In this document: positions 7,902 to 15,637 of the stretch, piece by piece
How positions within the stretch are numbered: position 1 is the stretch's first letter
Layout: every line of letters starts with the position of its first letter
Assembly: GCF_025399835.1 (NCBI RefSeq)
Contig: NZ_JAODVR010000001.1
Coordinates: 2,356,001-2,420,000, forward strand
DNA from: Haloarchaeobius sp. HME9146
Lineage (GTDB): Archaea; Halobacteriota; Halobacteria; Halobacteriales; Natrialbaceae
DNA length: 64,000 bases
Reading direction: 5' to 3'
Position numbers and translations under genes: made by a program
Notes under the pieces: generated by a model
Databases searched by the model: none
What the model was told of the DNA's origin: nothing
Seen by the model: the letters and a program-made list of their open reading frames with translations, nothing else

Positions 7902-8825
7902 ATGATAACCGTCGAGGACCTCCACAAATCGTACGACGGGTTCGTGGCCGTCGACGGCAGTTCCTTCACCGTCGACCGGGGCGAGGTCTTCGGCGTCGTC
8001 GGGCCGAACGGTGCGGGAAAGACGACGACGTTGAAGATGCTCGCCGGCCTCATCGAGCCGACGAGCGGCCACATCTCCATCGCCGGCCACCCCGCCGGAG
8101 ACACCGACATGCGCCGGAATCTCGGCTTCCTCCCCGAGGAGTCGCCGCTCTACGAAGAGATGACGGCACACTCCTATCTCGAGTTCTTCGCCGACCTGTA
8201 CGACGTCCCCAGCGACGTGGCAACAGAGCGTATCACGACCGCACTCGACCGGCTCGACCTCGAACACCGGGAGCGCCGAATCGGCGACATGTCCAAGGGC
8301 ATGAAGCGCAAGGTCGCCATCGCCCGGTCCCTCGTCAACGACCCGGACGTGCTCATCTACGACGAGCCCGCATCCGGACTCGACCCTCTCACGACGAACT
8401 ACATCATCGAGTTCACCGAACAGCTCGCCGCCCAGGGCAAGACGATTGTCTTCTCCGCACACAACCTCTACCACGTCGAGAGCATCTGCGACCGCGTCAT
8501 CGTGATGAACCACGGCGACATCATCGCCCGTGGCAGCCTCGAAGAGATCCGCCAGGAGCACGGTCGGACCGCCTACCACGTGTTCACCGACGTTCGTGTC
8601 GAGGGCAGCGAACGCGTCGGTGACGGCCGGTTCGAGACGGTCGTCTCGGACATGGACGCCGTCGACCGACTCCGGTCGCAGGCGACGAGCCGGGGCGGCT
8701 CGGTCGTCGACCTGCAGACGAAGAACCCGAGCCTGGAGGACATCTTCCTCGACATCGCCGGCGAGACGCCCGAGGAGGCCCGTGAGGCGGAGCAGGACCG
8801 GACCGTCGGGGAGGCCGAGACGTGA
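7902..8825 (+). CDS. ABC transporter ATP-binding protein (ABC-2 exporter)
   Basis: A 307-residue nucleotide-binding subunit. Walker A GPNGAGKTTT lies near residues 34-43, a Q-loop region LGFLPEES, the signature MSKGMKRKV (a variant of LSGGQ common in Nat/CcmA-like exporters), Walker B VLIYDEPASGLDP, and the switch His in VFSAHNLYH. The C-terminal 80 residues form the regulatory extension of drug or Na+ exporters. ATG 7902 is chosen because the conserved fold begins with MITVEDLHKSY. It overlaps the permease start by 4 nt (GTGA). It powers the two permeases that follow. Confidence 0.92.
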   Translation: MITVEDLHKSYDGFVAVDGSSFTVDRGEVFGVVGPNGAGKTTTLKMLAGLIEPTSGHISIAGHPAGDTDMRRNLGFLPEESPLYEEMTAHSYLEFFADLYDVPSDVATERITTALDRLDLEHRERRIGDMSKGMKRKVAIARSLVNDPDVLIYDEPASGLDPLTTNYIIEFTEQLAAQGKTIVFSAHNLYHVESICDRVIVMNHGDIIARGSLEEIRQEHGRTAYHVFTDVRVEGSERVGDGRFETVVSDMDAVDRLRSQATSRGGSVVDLQTKNPSLEDIFLDIAGETPEEAREAEQDRTVGEAET

Positions 8826-10642
8826 GCAGGCGCGGCCTCGACCGCGTCCTCTCGCTCCGCAAGACCCTGCGTATCGCCCGCTGGGAGGTCGCCCGGAGCG
8901 CCGGCACCCTCGACCGCCAGACCGTCGCGCTCGCGCTCGTCCTCGTCGCGGTCGGGGCCATCGTCGGGCCGACCGTCGTCGCACAGGGACCGGGCCTCGA
9001 CGACGGTATCTACCGGGTCGGCGTCGAGGAGGACTCGCCCTACCACGACGTGGTCACGAACACCAGCCAGTTCGTGGCCAGACCTGACGACGCCAGCGCG
9101 GCCGCCCTGAAATCGGGCGAGATAGACGTCCTGATTCCCGAACGGGGCGAGCCCATCCCCAGACCGACCCGGAAGGGCCAGGCCGCCTACGCGGAGTTCC
9201 GGACGGCGGTCCAGGAGTACAACGACCAGCTGATGGGCAACGAGTCGAACCAGAGCGCCGCGTTCCCGGTCGACGTCTCGCTCCAGTACGAGAGCCGCGC
9301 CGGAAGCGCCCTCACCGGCGGTGCCGGGAGCGGCGGCGGAACTGGAGATAACGGCGGGAGCGGTGGCGACGCCGGCACCGGCGGTGCAGCAGGTGGCGGA
9401 AGCGACGGCGGCCAGGCCGCCGTCGGGGGCGGCGACGACGGGCAGGTTCAGGCCCCACGACTGGGTGGCTCGGCAATCGTCAGTGGCTCGACCTCGGGCT
9501 CGCCGAGCAACATCAGCCCGCCGTTCCCGTTCGCCTCGCTGGTGCTCGCGTTCCTCTTCATCGTCCCGATGAACTTCATCATCCAGGCGTACGGGAGCAC
9601 CATCATCAACGAGCGCATCAACCGTCGGGGCGAGTTGATGCTCGTCTCGCCGGTCTCGCGCCGGGACATCATCGCGGGCAAGACCCTGCCCTACCTCGCC
9701 GCGTTGCTCGTCATCACGGTCGCCATCGCCATCCTCATCGGCGGGACCGCTGTGTCGGTGGCAGCAGTCCTGCCCATCGCCCTGTTGTTCCTCTCGGCGA
9801 CGTTCGTCGGCGGGATGTTCGCGCGGTCGTTCAAGGAGCTCACCTTCGTCACCATCACCGTCTCCGTGTTCATGACCTCCTACGTGTTCGTCCCGGCCAT
9901 CTTCACGGACGTGACGCCCATCGCGCTCATCTCGCCGCTGACGCTGGTCGTGATGGACCTGCAGAACGAGGCCGTGACGCTCGGAGAGTACACCTTCTCG
10001 ACGCTCCCGTTCTACCTGACCTCGCTGGCCCTGTTCACCTTCGGTGCGGGCACCTACCGCGAGGAGGACATGTTCAGCCAGCGCCCGGTCCACCAGAAGG
10101 CGCTCGACGCCATCGCGACCCGGGTCCGTAACAAGAAGACGGTCGCGCTGGTGACCGCGCTGTTCCTCCCGTTCGTCTTCGTCGCCGAGTTGCTCGCCAT
10201 CGCGGTGCTGTTCATCGTCCCGCCCGCGCTGTCGGTACCGGTGCTGTTCGGTGCCATCGCCCTCATCGAGGAGACCGCGAAGAGCATCCACGTCTACGCC
10301 GGGTTCGAGTACGCCCGGTTCGAGCGCTCGCCGAAGACCGCGGTCGTGCTCGGGCTGGTGAGCGGGTTCGCGTTCTTCGTCGCGGAGAAGCTCACCCTGC
10401 TGGTCCAGCTGGTCCAGTTGCAAGAGCTCACGCTCGGCCAGCGGGCGTACCCCGAGGCCGCGGCGACCGACCCCGTGGTCGTCCTCGGTCTGCTGTTGCT
10501 CCCGCTCGGACTGCACACCGTGACGGCGACCATCTCCGCGCTCGGTGCACAGCGCTCGAAACGGGCGTACGCGGCCGCCTTCCTGCTGGCGGTCGTGGTC
10601 CACGTGGCGTACAACATGGGGGTGACCCAGCTTGTCCCGTGA
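8822..10642 (+). CDS. ABC-2 permease fused to a PrsW-like intramembrane protease domain
   Basis: A 606-residue protein in two parts. Residues about 1-400 look like an ABC-2 permease: an N-terminal membrane helix, a large outside domain with a glycine/serine-rich linker (about residues 160-205), then membrane helices. Residues about 430-606 look like a PrsW-family (CAAX-protease-related) membrane metalloprotease, with the motifs LIEETAKS, FAFFVAEKL, a GLHTVT histidine and a final HVAYN. The start GTG 8822 overlaps the ATPase stop. It is the first of two permeases in the operon. The fusion suggests that export and membrane proteolysis act on the same substrate, or that the protease domain processes an exported peptide; this is inferred. 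Confidence 0.8.
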   Translation: MSRRGLDRVLSLRKTLRIARWEVARSAGTLDRQTVALALVLVAVGAIVGPTVVAQGPGLDDGIYRVGVEEDSPYHDVVTNTSQFVARPDDASAAALKSGEIDVLIPERGEPIPRPTRKGQAAYAEFRTAVQEYNDQLMGNESNQSAAFPVDVSLQYESRAGSALTGGAGSGGGTGDNGGSGGDAGTGGAAGGGSDGGQAAVGGGDDGQVQAPRLGGSAIVSGSTSGSPSNISPPFPFASLVLAFLFIVPMNFIIQAYGSTIINERINRRGELMLVSPVSRRDIIAGKTLPYLAALLVITVAIAILIGGTAVSVAAVLPIALLFLSATFVGGMFARSFKELTFVTITVSVFMTSYVFVPAIFTDVTPIALISPLTLVVMDLQNEAVTLGEYTFSTLPFYLTSLALFTFGAGTYREEDMFSQRPVHQKALDAIATRVRNKKTVALVTALFLPFVFVAELLAIAVLFIVPPALSVPVLFGAIALIEETAKSIHVYAGFEYARFERSPKTAVVLGLVSGFAFFVAEKLTLLVQLVQLQELTLGQRAYPEAAATDPVVVLGLLLLPLGLHTVTATISALGAQRSKRAYAAAFLLAVVVHVAYNMGVTQLVP

Positions 10643-11759
10643 GCCGCCCCGTCCCGAACACGGGAGTTCGGCGGCCGAGCGCGAGAGTGAGTCCCGGAAC
10701 GGTGCCTCGTGGCGCGCCCGGCTCACCATCGCGCGCCGGGAGATCGGCTCGCTCCGGAGCGAGAAGACCATCGTCCTCGCGTTGCTCATCCAGCTGTTCG
10801 TGGCGACGTTCTCCTCGTTCCTCGTCGTCGGGCTGGTGTCGCTGTACGACCCCGGGTCGGTCGAGGGGTACGAACTCGACATGGCCGTGACCGGCAACGC
10901 CTCCGACGAGGTCATGCAGGCGGTCCGCCAGCAGAGCGGTATCTCCCCCACCAGATACGCCACGGTCGCGGACGCCCGGGCGGATTTCCAGGACCGGCGG
11001 GTCGACGCGGTGATGGTCGCCACACAGGGCGAGGACGGGACGGTGTTCGTCACGACCAGCGTGCCGAAGGAGAACCTGCGGACGACCATCATCGTCGTCC
11101 AAGTCCGGGACACGCTGGAGTCGATGGAGGAGAACCTCCGGCGCGAGTACCGCGGGTCGCTCGAACACACCGTCCTCGAGGTGCCCCAGAAACGCGGCTC
11201 CAGCCCGTACTTCGGGTTCACCTACACCGTGCTGGTGCCCCTGCTGATGTTCCTCCCGGTGTTCATCAGCGGCTCCATCGCGGTCGACTCGCTGACCGAG
11301 GAGATGCAACGCGGGACCCTCGAGCTGTTGCGGGTCGCCCCTGTCTCGCTGTCCGACATCGTCGACGCCAAACTGCTCGCGACCGCCGTGCTCGCCCCCC
11401 TGCAGGCCGCGGTCTGGCTCCTGTTGCTGTGGGTAAACGGGACCAATATCGCGAACTGGCCGATGCTGGTGGCGATGGTCGCCGGGCTGTCGTTCACCGT
11501 CGTCACGGTCGGGCTGACCATCGCACTGCTGTCCTCCGACCGGCGACAGGCGCAGTTCCTCTACTCGACGGGGGTCCTCGGGGCGATCACGCTCACCGGC
11601 CTGCTGCCGGAACACCCCGCGAACACCATCGCCAGGCTCGCCATCGGCAGCGCCGGACCGTTCACCTGGGGCTTCGCAGTGGGCTATGTCCTGCTCGGGG
11701 TGGTGACCTACCTCGGGATGCGCGTCGGGATGCGCTTCGTGGACGCCGAGTCGGTCTGA
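10632..11759 (+). CDS. ABC transporter permease (ABC-2 type)
   Basis: A 375-residue permease with a cytoplasmic N-terminus (ARLTIARREIGSLRSEKT, a coupling-helix-like stretch), a first helix, a large extracytoplasmic domain (about residues 75-190) and five further helices, the usual ABC-2/NatB layout. The proposed TTG start at 10632 overlaps the upstream gene by 11 nt; no better in-frame start lies before the first helix. It probably pairs with the permease-protease to form a heterodimeric exporter. Confidence 0.8.
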   Translation: MSREPPRPEHGSSAAERESESRNGASWRARLTIARREIGSLRSEKTIVLALLIQLFVATFSSFLVVGLVSLYDPGSVEGYELDMAVTGNASDEVMQAVRQQSGISPTRYATVADARADFQDRRVDAVMVATQGEDGTVFVTTSVPKENLRTTIIVVQVRDTLESMEENLRREYRGSLEHTVLEVPQKRGSSPYFGFTYTVLVPLLMFLPVFISGSIAVDSLTEEMQRGTLELLRVAPVSLSDIVDAKLLATAVLAPLQAAVWLLLLWVNGTNIANWPMLVAMVAGLSFTVVTVGLTIALLSSDRRQAQFLYSTGVLGAITLTGLLPEHPANTIARLAIGSAGPFTWGFAVGYVLLGVVTYLGMRVGMRFVDAESV

Positions 11760-11797
11760 CCGGGAGGATTCTTGCTCCGACGCAGCGTTCTGCAGCC

Positions 11798-12240
11798 ATG
11801 GACCCACGCATGACCATCGTGACGCTCGGGGTCGACGACCTCGACGCCGCCATCGAGTTCTATCGTGACGGCCTCGGCTTCCCGATTCGAGACCGGGACC
11901 CGGACGACGACATCGCCTTCTTCACGCTCGACGGAACCTGGCTCGCGCTGTACCCGTGGGACGCGCTGGCCGAGGACGCGAACGTTCCTGTCGGGGACGC
12001 GGCTGAGGTGGGTGAAGACGCGGCCGCTCCGGCCGGAGGCAGCGGGTTCTCGGGCGTGACCCTCGCCACAACGTTCCCGACTCGGCCGAGGTCGACGCGG
12101 TACTGAGCGAAGCGGTTGCGGCCGGTGCTGACCTCGTCAAACCCGCACAGGACACGTTCTGGGGTGGCTACTCGGGATACTTCGCGGACCTGGATGGCCA
12201 CCTCTGGGAGGTGGCGTCACCGGTACTCGATGGAATGTGA
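11798..12240 (+). pseudogene. VOC/glyoxalase-family protein, frameshifted
   Basis: The first frame encodes MDPRMTIVTLGVDDLDAAIE and continues as a typical vicinal-oxygen-chelate domain (FYRDGLGFPI, FTLDGTWLALYPW) until VTLA at about 12067, then reads out of frame to a stop at 12106. A shift of one base at 12066-12067 restores AHNVPDSAEVDAVL and continues to GYFADLDGHLWEVA, the conserved VOC C-terminus, ending at 12240. One C is missing in the run that should encode Ala-His. The full protein would be about 147 residues. This is either a recent inactivation or a sequencing error; all codons around it are otherwise intact. Confidence 0.85.
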
Positions 12241-12804
12241 CTACAGTTCCTGCATCAGCAGGGGGAGAGCGACCACCTTCAGCCCGACGATGAGCAGGAC
12301 GAAGAACCCGACTGCCCCGAAGAATTTCAGTGCCGGAACCGGGTTCCAGGCACTCTCGTCGTCGAATCGGAGCACGGTGTAGGTCGCGCTCTCATTGAGC
12401 GTCTCGCCGTCGGTCGTCTCGACGACGACCGTGACGGTCCGGTTCCCCTCCTGCATGAAGCGGTAGCTGGCCTCGGTCCCCGTGGCCGTCGAGCCATCGG
12501 GGAACTGCCAGGTGACGGATTCGACGTCCGCCCCGGCCACGGCGATGCTGAAGTTCTCGGTGTAGTCGTAGACGGCCTTGTCGGGCCCGTAGATGGTGAC
12601 TTCGGCACCACTGGACTCGTTCTCTGGGCTGGTGTTCTCCTGCAGCGCGAGCGTCCCCGGAGCTGGGTCGGAGGCGACGGAAGGGGTGGTGGCAGTGGAG
12701 GTGGGACCGGTAGCGGCGACAGTGGGGGCGACGGCGAGCGTCATCGTGGCGAACAACACCATCGTCGTCAGGGTGGCGACGGTTGCGGTGTGGAGGGCAC
12801 GCAT
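12241..12804 (-). CDS. secreted/membrane PKD-domain protein
   Basis: A 187-residue protein with a Sec-type signal peptide (about residues 1-32, ending VAPTVAATG), a low-complexity Thr/Ser/Pro linker, a single PKD-like beta-sandwich (VTWQFPDGSTATGTEASYRF, then TVTVVVETTDG) and a C-terminal membrane helix (FFGAVGFFVLLIVGLKVVA). The domain faces outside, anchored by the C-terminal helix. The role is probably adhesion or structural. It ends immediately after the VOC remnant on the opposite strand. Confidence 0.75.
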   Translation of the reverse strand: MRALHTATVATLTTMVLFATMTLAVAPTVAATGPTSTATTPSVASDPAPGTLALQENTSPENESSGAEVTIYGPDKAVYDYTENFSIAVAGADVESVTWQFPDGSTATGTEASYRFMQEGNRTVTVVVETTDGETLNESATYTVLRFDDESAWNPVPALKFFGAVGFFVLLIVGLKVVALPLLMQEL

Positions 12805-12877
12805 ATTTCACACAGATAACGTCGGATAGTTTATCAATCTGGCGATGTTTTTCACCCCGGGGGCCGTCGCCCCGTCC

Positions 12878-13852
12878 ATGGAGTACACTACACTGGGTGA
12901 CACCGGTATGGAGGTCAGCCGAATCTGTCTCGGGTGCATGAGCTTCGGGACCTCGGACTGGCGCGACTGGGTCCTCGACGAGGAGGAGGGTATCGAGCTC
13001 GTGAACCGGGCGCTCGACCTCGGTGTCAACTTCTTCGACACCGCGAACATGTACTCGGACGGCGAGTCCGAGCGCGTCCTCGGGAAGGCCCTGGAGGGAC
13101 AGCGCGACGAGGCCGTCGTCGCCACGAAGTGCTACTTCCAGATGGACGAGGACGACCCGAACTCGGGTGGACTCTCCCGGAAGGCCATCGAGCAGGCGCT
13201 GGAGGGGTCGCTTGACCGGTTGGGCATGGACACCATCGACCTCTACCAGATTCACCGCTGGGATTACGACACACCCATCGAGCAGACGATGCGCGCCCTC
13301 GATGACGCGGTGCGCCGCGGAAAGGTCCGGTATCTCGGTGCGTCCTCGATGTGGGCGCACCAGTTCGCCGAGGCGCTGCACACCAGCGACCACCTCGGGC
13401 TCGACCGCTTCATGACGATGCAGAACCACTACAACCTGCTCTACCGCGAGGAGGAGCGCGAGATGCTGCCCCTCTGTGAGAAAGAAGACGTCGGCGTCAT
13501 CCCGTGGTCACCACTTGCCCGCGGCTACCTCGCCCGCCCGCACGAGGAGTTCGACGCGACCGCCCGCGGCAAAAGCGACGAACACGCGAAGGCCCACCCG
13601 TACTTCGAGGGTGGCGGCCGCGAGGTGAACGAACGGGTGCAGGAACTCGCCGAACAGGAGGGCGTCTCGATGGCCCAGATCGGCCTCGCGTGGCTGTTCT
13701 CGAAGGACACCGTCGACGCGCCTATCGTGGGCACGACGAGCATCGAACACCTCGAAGCCGCGGTCGAGGCACTGGACATCGACCTCTCTGATTCCGACAT
13801 CGAGTGGCTCGAGGAACCGTACGAGCCGGTCCGGGTGTCGGGACACGACTGA
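12878..13852 (+). CDS. aldo/keto reductase
   Basis: A 324-residue NADPH-dependent oxidoreductase with a TIM barrel. Catalytic residues can be placed: Asp and Tyr in FFDTANMYSDGESE, Lys in VVATKCYF, and His in DLYQIHRWD. The NADP-binding end is IVGTTSIEHLEAAV. ATG 12878 gives the usual MEYTTLGDTGMEVSRICLG start; an in-frame upstream start at 12845 adds an untypical tail. Substrate not predictable. Confidence 0.9.
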   Translation: MEYTTLGDTGMEVSRICLGCMSFGTSDWRDWVLDEEEGIELVNRALDLGVNFFDTANMYSDGESERVLGKALEGQRDEAVVATKCYFQMDEDDPNSGGLSRKAIEQALEGSLDRLGMDTIDLYQIHRWDYDTPIEQTMRALDDAVRRGKVRYLGASSMWAHQFAEALHTSDHLGLDRFMTMQNHYNLLYREEEREMLPLCEKEDVGVIPWSPLARGYLARPHEEFDATARGKSDEHAKAHPYFEGGGREVNERVQELAEQEGVSMAQIGLAWLFSKDTVDAPIVGTTSIEHLEAAVEALDIDLSDSDIEWLEEPYEPVRVSGHD

Positions 13853-13874
13853 GCTGCGACCCCTATCTGCGGCC

Positions 13875-14072
13875 CTATTCCTCGATTTCCGCCTGCGCGT
13901 GGGTGTGGTGGTAGAACCTGATGCGTGGCCCATCGACTGGCTCGACGCAGACCCGGCGGTAGCGCTCGTTGTCGAGCAGGTTTATCATGAGCCCGCGCTC
14001 GTGGTCCGAGACGGAATCGTACGCTTGCGCACAGACCGGGCAGGCATCGGGGGTGTCCGCAGGGACGTCCAT
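13875..14072 (-). CDS. small CxxC protein (65 aa)
   Basis: Starts MDVPADTPDACPVCAQAYDS and ends HHTHAQAEIEE. One CxxC pair, a third Cys (RRVCVEP) and a His-rich end (YHHTH) suggest a single zinc site. Upstream in-frame codons toward 14267 are Arg-rich and overlap the macro-domain gene, so the ATG at 14072 was preferred. I do not recognise a named function. Confidence 0.6.
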   Translation of the reverse strand: MDVPADTPDACPVCAQAYDSVSDHERGLMINLLDNERYRRVCVEPVDGPRIRFYHHTHAQAEIEE

Positions 14073-14110
14073 GGTCCCTGCTCGGGACCGGACCGAGAAA
14101 GACGACTCGC

Positions 14111-14614
14111 CTACTGGAGCTCGCTCGCGGTCTCGCGGATCGTCTCGAACTCCTCGTCCGAGTAGGCGATGAACCGCACGTCGGTCAGCGCCGTGGGTTC
14201 GTAGTTCGCTATCTCCTCGCAGATGAGCCGTGCGCCTTCGGCAGTCTCGAAGCCGGCGACGCCACACCCGAGTGCCGGTATCACGAGCGACTCGCAGCCG
14301 CGTTCGTCGGCTGCAGCCAGCGCGTTCCGGGTCGCATCGCGGATGCTCTCGGCCGTGGCTTTCCCGTCGCCGTAGTGGGGCATCGCGGCGGCGTGGATGA
14401 CGTAGTCGGCGTCGAGGTCGAAGGCGTCGGTCACCGCGACCGACCCGAGGTCGACGGGCCCTTTCGCCATCGCCGCCTCGTTGAGTCCTTCGCCCGCCCC
14501 GCGGCGGAGCGCGCCCGCGACCCCGCTCCCCATCCGGAGGCTGGTCCCGGCCGCGTTCACCAGTGCGTCTGCGGACTGCTGTGCGATGTCTCCCTGGACG
14601 ACGGTGAACTGCAT
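14111..14614 (-). CDS. macro-domain ADP-ribose-binding protein
   Basis: A 167-residue macro domain. It starts MQFTVVQGDIAQQSADALVNAAG with the conserved Asn-Ala-Ala, followed by the glycine-rich loop GSGVAGALRRGAG, HAAAMPHYGDGK and the second ligand loop IPALGCGVAGFE. Family members remove or bind ADP-ribose, for example O-acetyl-ADP-ribose deacetylase. It is transcribed away from the small iron-box gene at 14734. Confidence 0.9.
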   Translation of the reverse strand: MQFTVVQGDIAQQSADALVNAAGTSLRMGSGVAGALRRGAGEGLNEAAMAKGPVDLGSVAVTDAFDLDADYVIHAAAMPHYGDGKATAESIRDATRNALAAADERGCESLVIPALGCGVAGFETAEGARLICEEIANYEPTALTDVRFIAYSDEEFETIRETASELQ

Positions 14615-14651
14615 GGCCGACCGTGCTCGCGAGACGGGGATAAAACTGGGG

Positions 14652-14665
14652 CTGTAGTGCTACAG
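14652..14665. promoter_or_regulatory. 6-bp inverted repeat between divergent genes
   Basis: CTGTAG-TG-CTACAG is a perfect palindrome in the 119-bp gap between the divergent macro-domain and 47-aa genes. It could be an operator; no regulator is assigned. Confidence 0.3.
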
Positions 14666-14709
14666 TGTGACACGATTTTGGCGGGGGCTGTCGAACCGCA
14701 ACACTTAGA

Positions 14710-14725
14710 TTTAGGTTTGCCTAAA
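14710..14725 (+). promoter_or_regulatory. DtxR/IdeR-like palindrome (iron box candidate)
   Basis: TTTAGG-TTTG-CCTAAA is a 6-bp perfect inverted repeat resembling the TTAGGNNNNCCTAA core recognised by DtxR-family metalloregulators. It lies directly after a TATA-like CTTAGAT (14704-14710) and before the ATG at 14734, where a bound repressor would block initiation. dpsA, an iron-storage gene, is immediately downstream on the other strand. Confidence 0.5.
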
Positions 14726-14733
14726 GGGCTGCT

Positions 14734-14877
14734 ATGAGCGACGGACGGATGGACGAACTGGAGTCACTGCCGCCAGTCCGTGCGAACGAGACCAGCCCCG
14801 GCCGCGTCGTCTTCTGCGAACACGACAACTCCGACGGCTGGATCGCGACGGACTTCACAGTCGACGCCGACCCATAA
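14734..14877 (+). CDS. 47-aa acidic protein under a putative iron box
   Basis: Encodes MSDGRMDELESLPPVRANET followed by RVVFCEHDNSDGWIATDFTV. The CEHDN-DGWI pattern is like small haloarchaeal proteins I remember as DUF7331, although I cannot verify it. The ATG sits 24-27 bp after a TATA-like element and just behind the DtxR-like palindrome, so it is probably metal-regulated. Confidence 0.6.
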   Translation: MSDGRMDELESLPPVRANETSPGRVVFCEHDNSDGWIATDFTVDADP

Positions 14878-14904
14878 AAACCGGAAAACAGCTCGAGCGA
14901 GTTC

Positions 14905-15435
14905 TTACTGGACGAGCGTGTCGTCCTCGAGGTAGTGGTGGATGGAGTGGATGAACTCCTCCAGTTCGAGGAGCTGCTCGCGGAGCATGTGGGCGGTGGC
15001 GTGGTCGCCGAGGTTCGTGGCGACCTCGATGTGCTCGCGCATGGTCTCGATGATATCGCCGCCCATTTCCATGTCGTTGTGGAGCGAGGTGCGGATGTCG
15101 TAGACGTGGTCGTCCTCGGGCGTGACGGGCGAGGCGTCGGCCAGCGCCGTCATGCTGCCGTGGGGCGCACCGCCCAGCGCCTGGAGGCGCTCTGCCTGCG
15201 CGTCTGCTGCCTCTTCGAGTTCGTGCGCGAAATCGCCGAGGAAGATGTGGATGTCGCGGAACTCAGCACCCTCGACGTTCCAGTGGTGCTTGCGCACCTG
15301 GTGGTACAGCGTGTACGTCGCCGCGAGGTCTGTGTTGAGCGCGTCGATGACCTGCTTGGCCTTCTTCTCGTCGAGACGGAGCGGGTTCGATTTGACCGTG
15401 TTCGCCTGCTGGCGGACCGACTTCTGGGTACTCAT
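14905..15435 (-). CDS. dpsA: DpsA ferritin-like DNA-binding/iron-storage protein
   Basis: A 176-residue Dps protein. It forms a dodecameric cage that oxidises Fe(II) and protects DNA. The intersubunit ferroxidase ligands are visible in the block around YHQVRKHHWNVEG and DFAHELEEAADAQAERLQAL (His, Asp and Glu residues), and the four-helix length fits. It is monocistronic and ends close to the 47-aa gene tail. Control by iron or oxidative state is known for haloarchaeal DpsA; I saw no clear DtxR-like box in its own promoter. Confidence 0.95.
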   Translation of the reverse strand: MSTQKSVRQQANTVKSNPLRLDEKKAKQVIDALNTDLAATYTLYHQVRKHHWNVEGAEFRDIHIFLGDFAHELEEAADAQAERLQALGGAPHGSMTALADASPVTPEDDHVYDIRTSLHNDMEMGGDIIETMREHIEVATNLGDHATAHMLREQLLELEEFIHSIHHYLEDDTLVQ

Positions 15436-15607
15436 CGTTCTACATACGTTGACTGACAGCTTAAGCGTATGTCTGCGTGCCAGTGTCTGGTCTGCGTCTC
15501 TCGCGCAGGCTTCAGTTACCGACCCGTAACCGACCTCGGTGCGCCTGTTCGTTCTCGTGTGTTTTGCCGGAAATCAACCGCCGTCCGTTAATTCGCTCAT
15601 GAGTAAA

Positions 15608-15614
15608 TTTTTAG
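15608..15614 (+). promoter_or_regulatory. TATA element of the aldehyde dehydrogenase gene
   Basis: TTTTTAG is centred 27 bp before the ATG at 15638. This spacing points to a leaderless transcript and argues against the upstream start at 15539. Confidence 0.55.
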
Positions 15615-15637
15615 TTCTGGCGCTCCCACGTACTTGT

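Noticed and set aside
10428-11807. Long minus-strand frame under the second ABC permease
   Set aside because: Highly polar His/Asp/Arg/Gln composition antisense to a real membrane protein; no domain.
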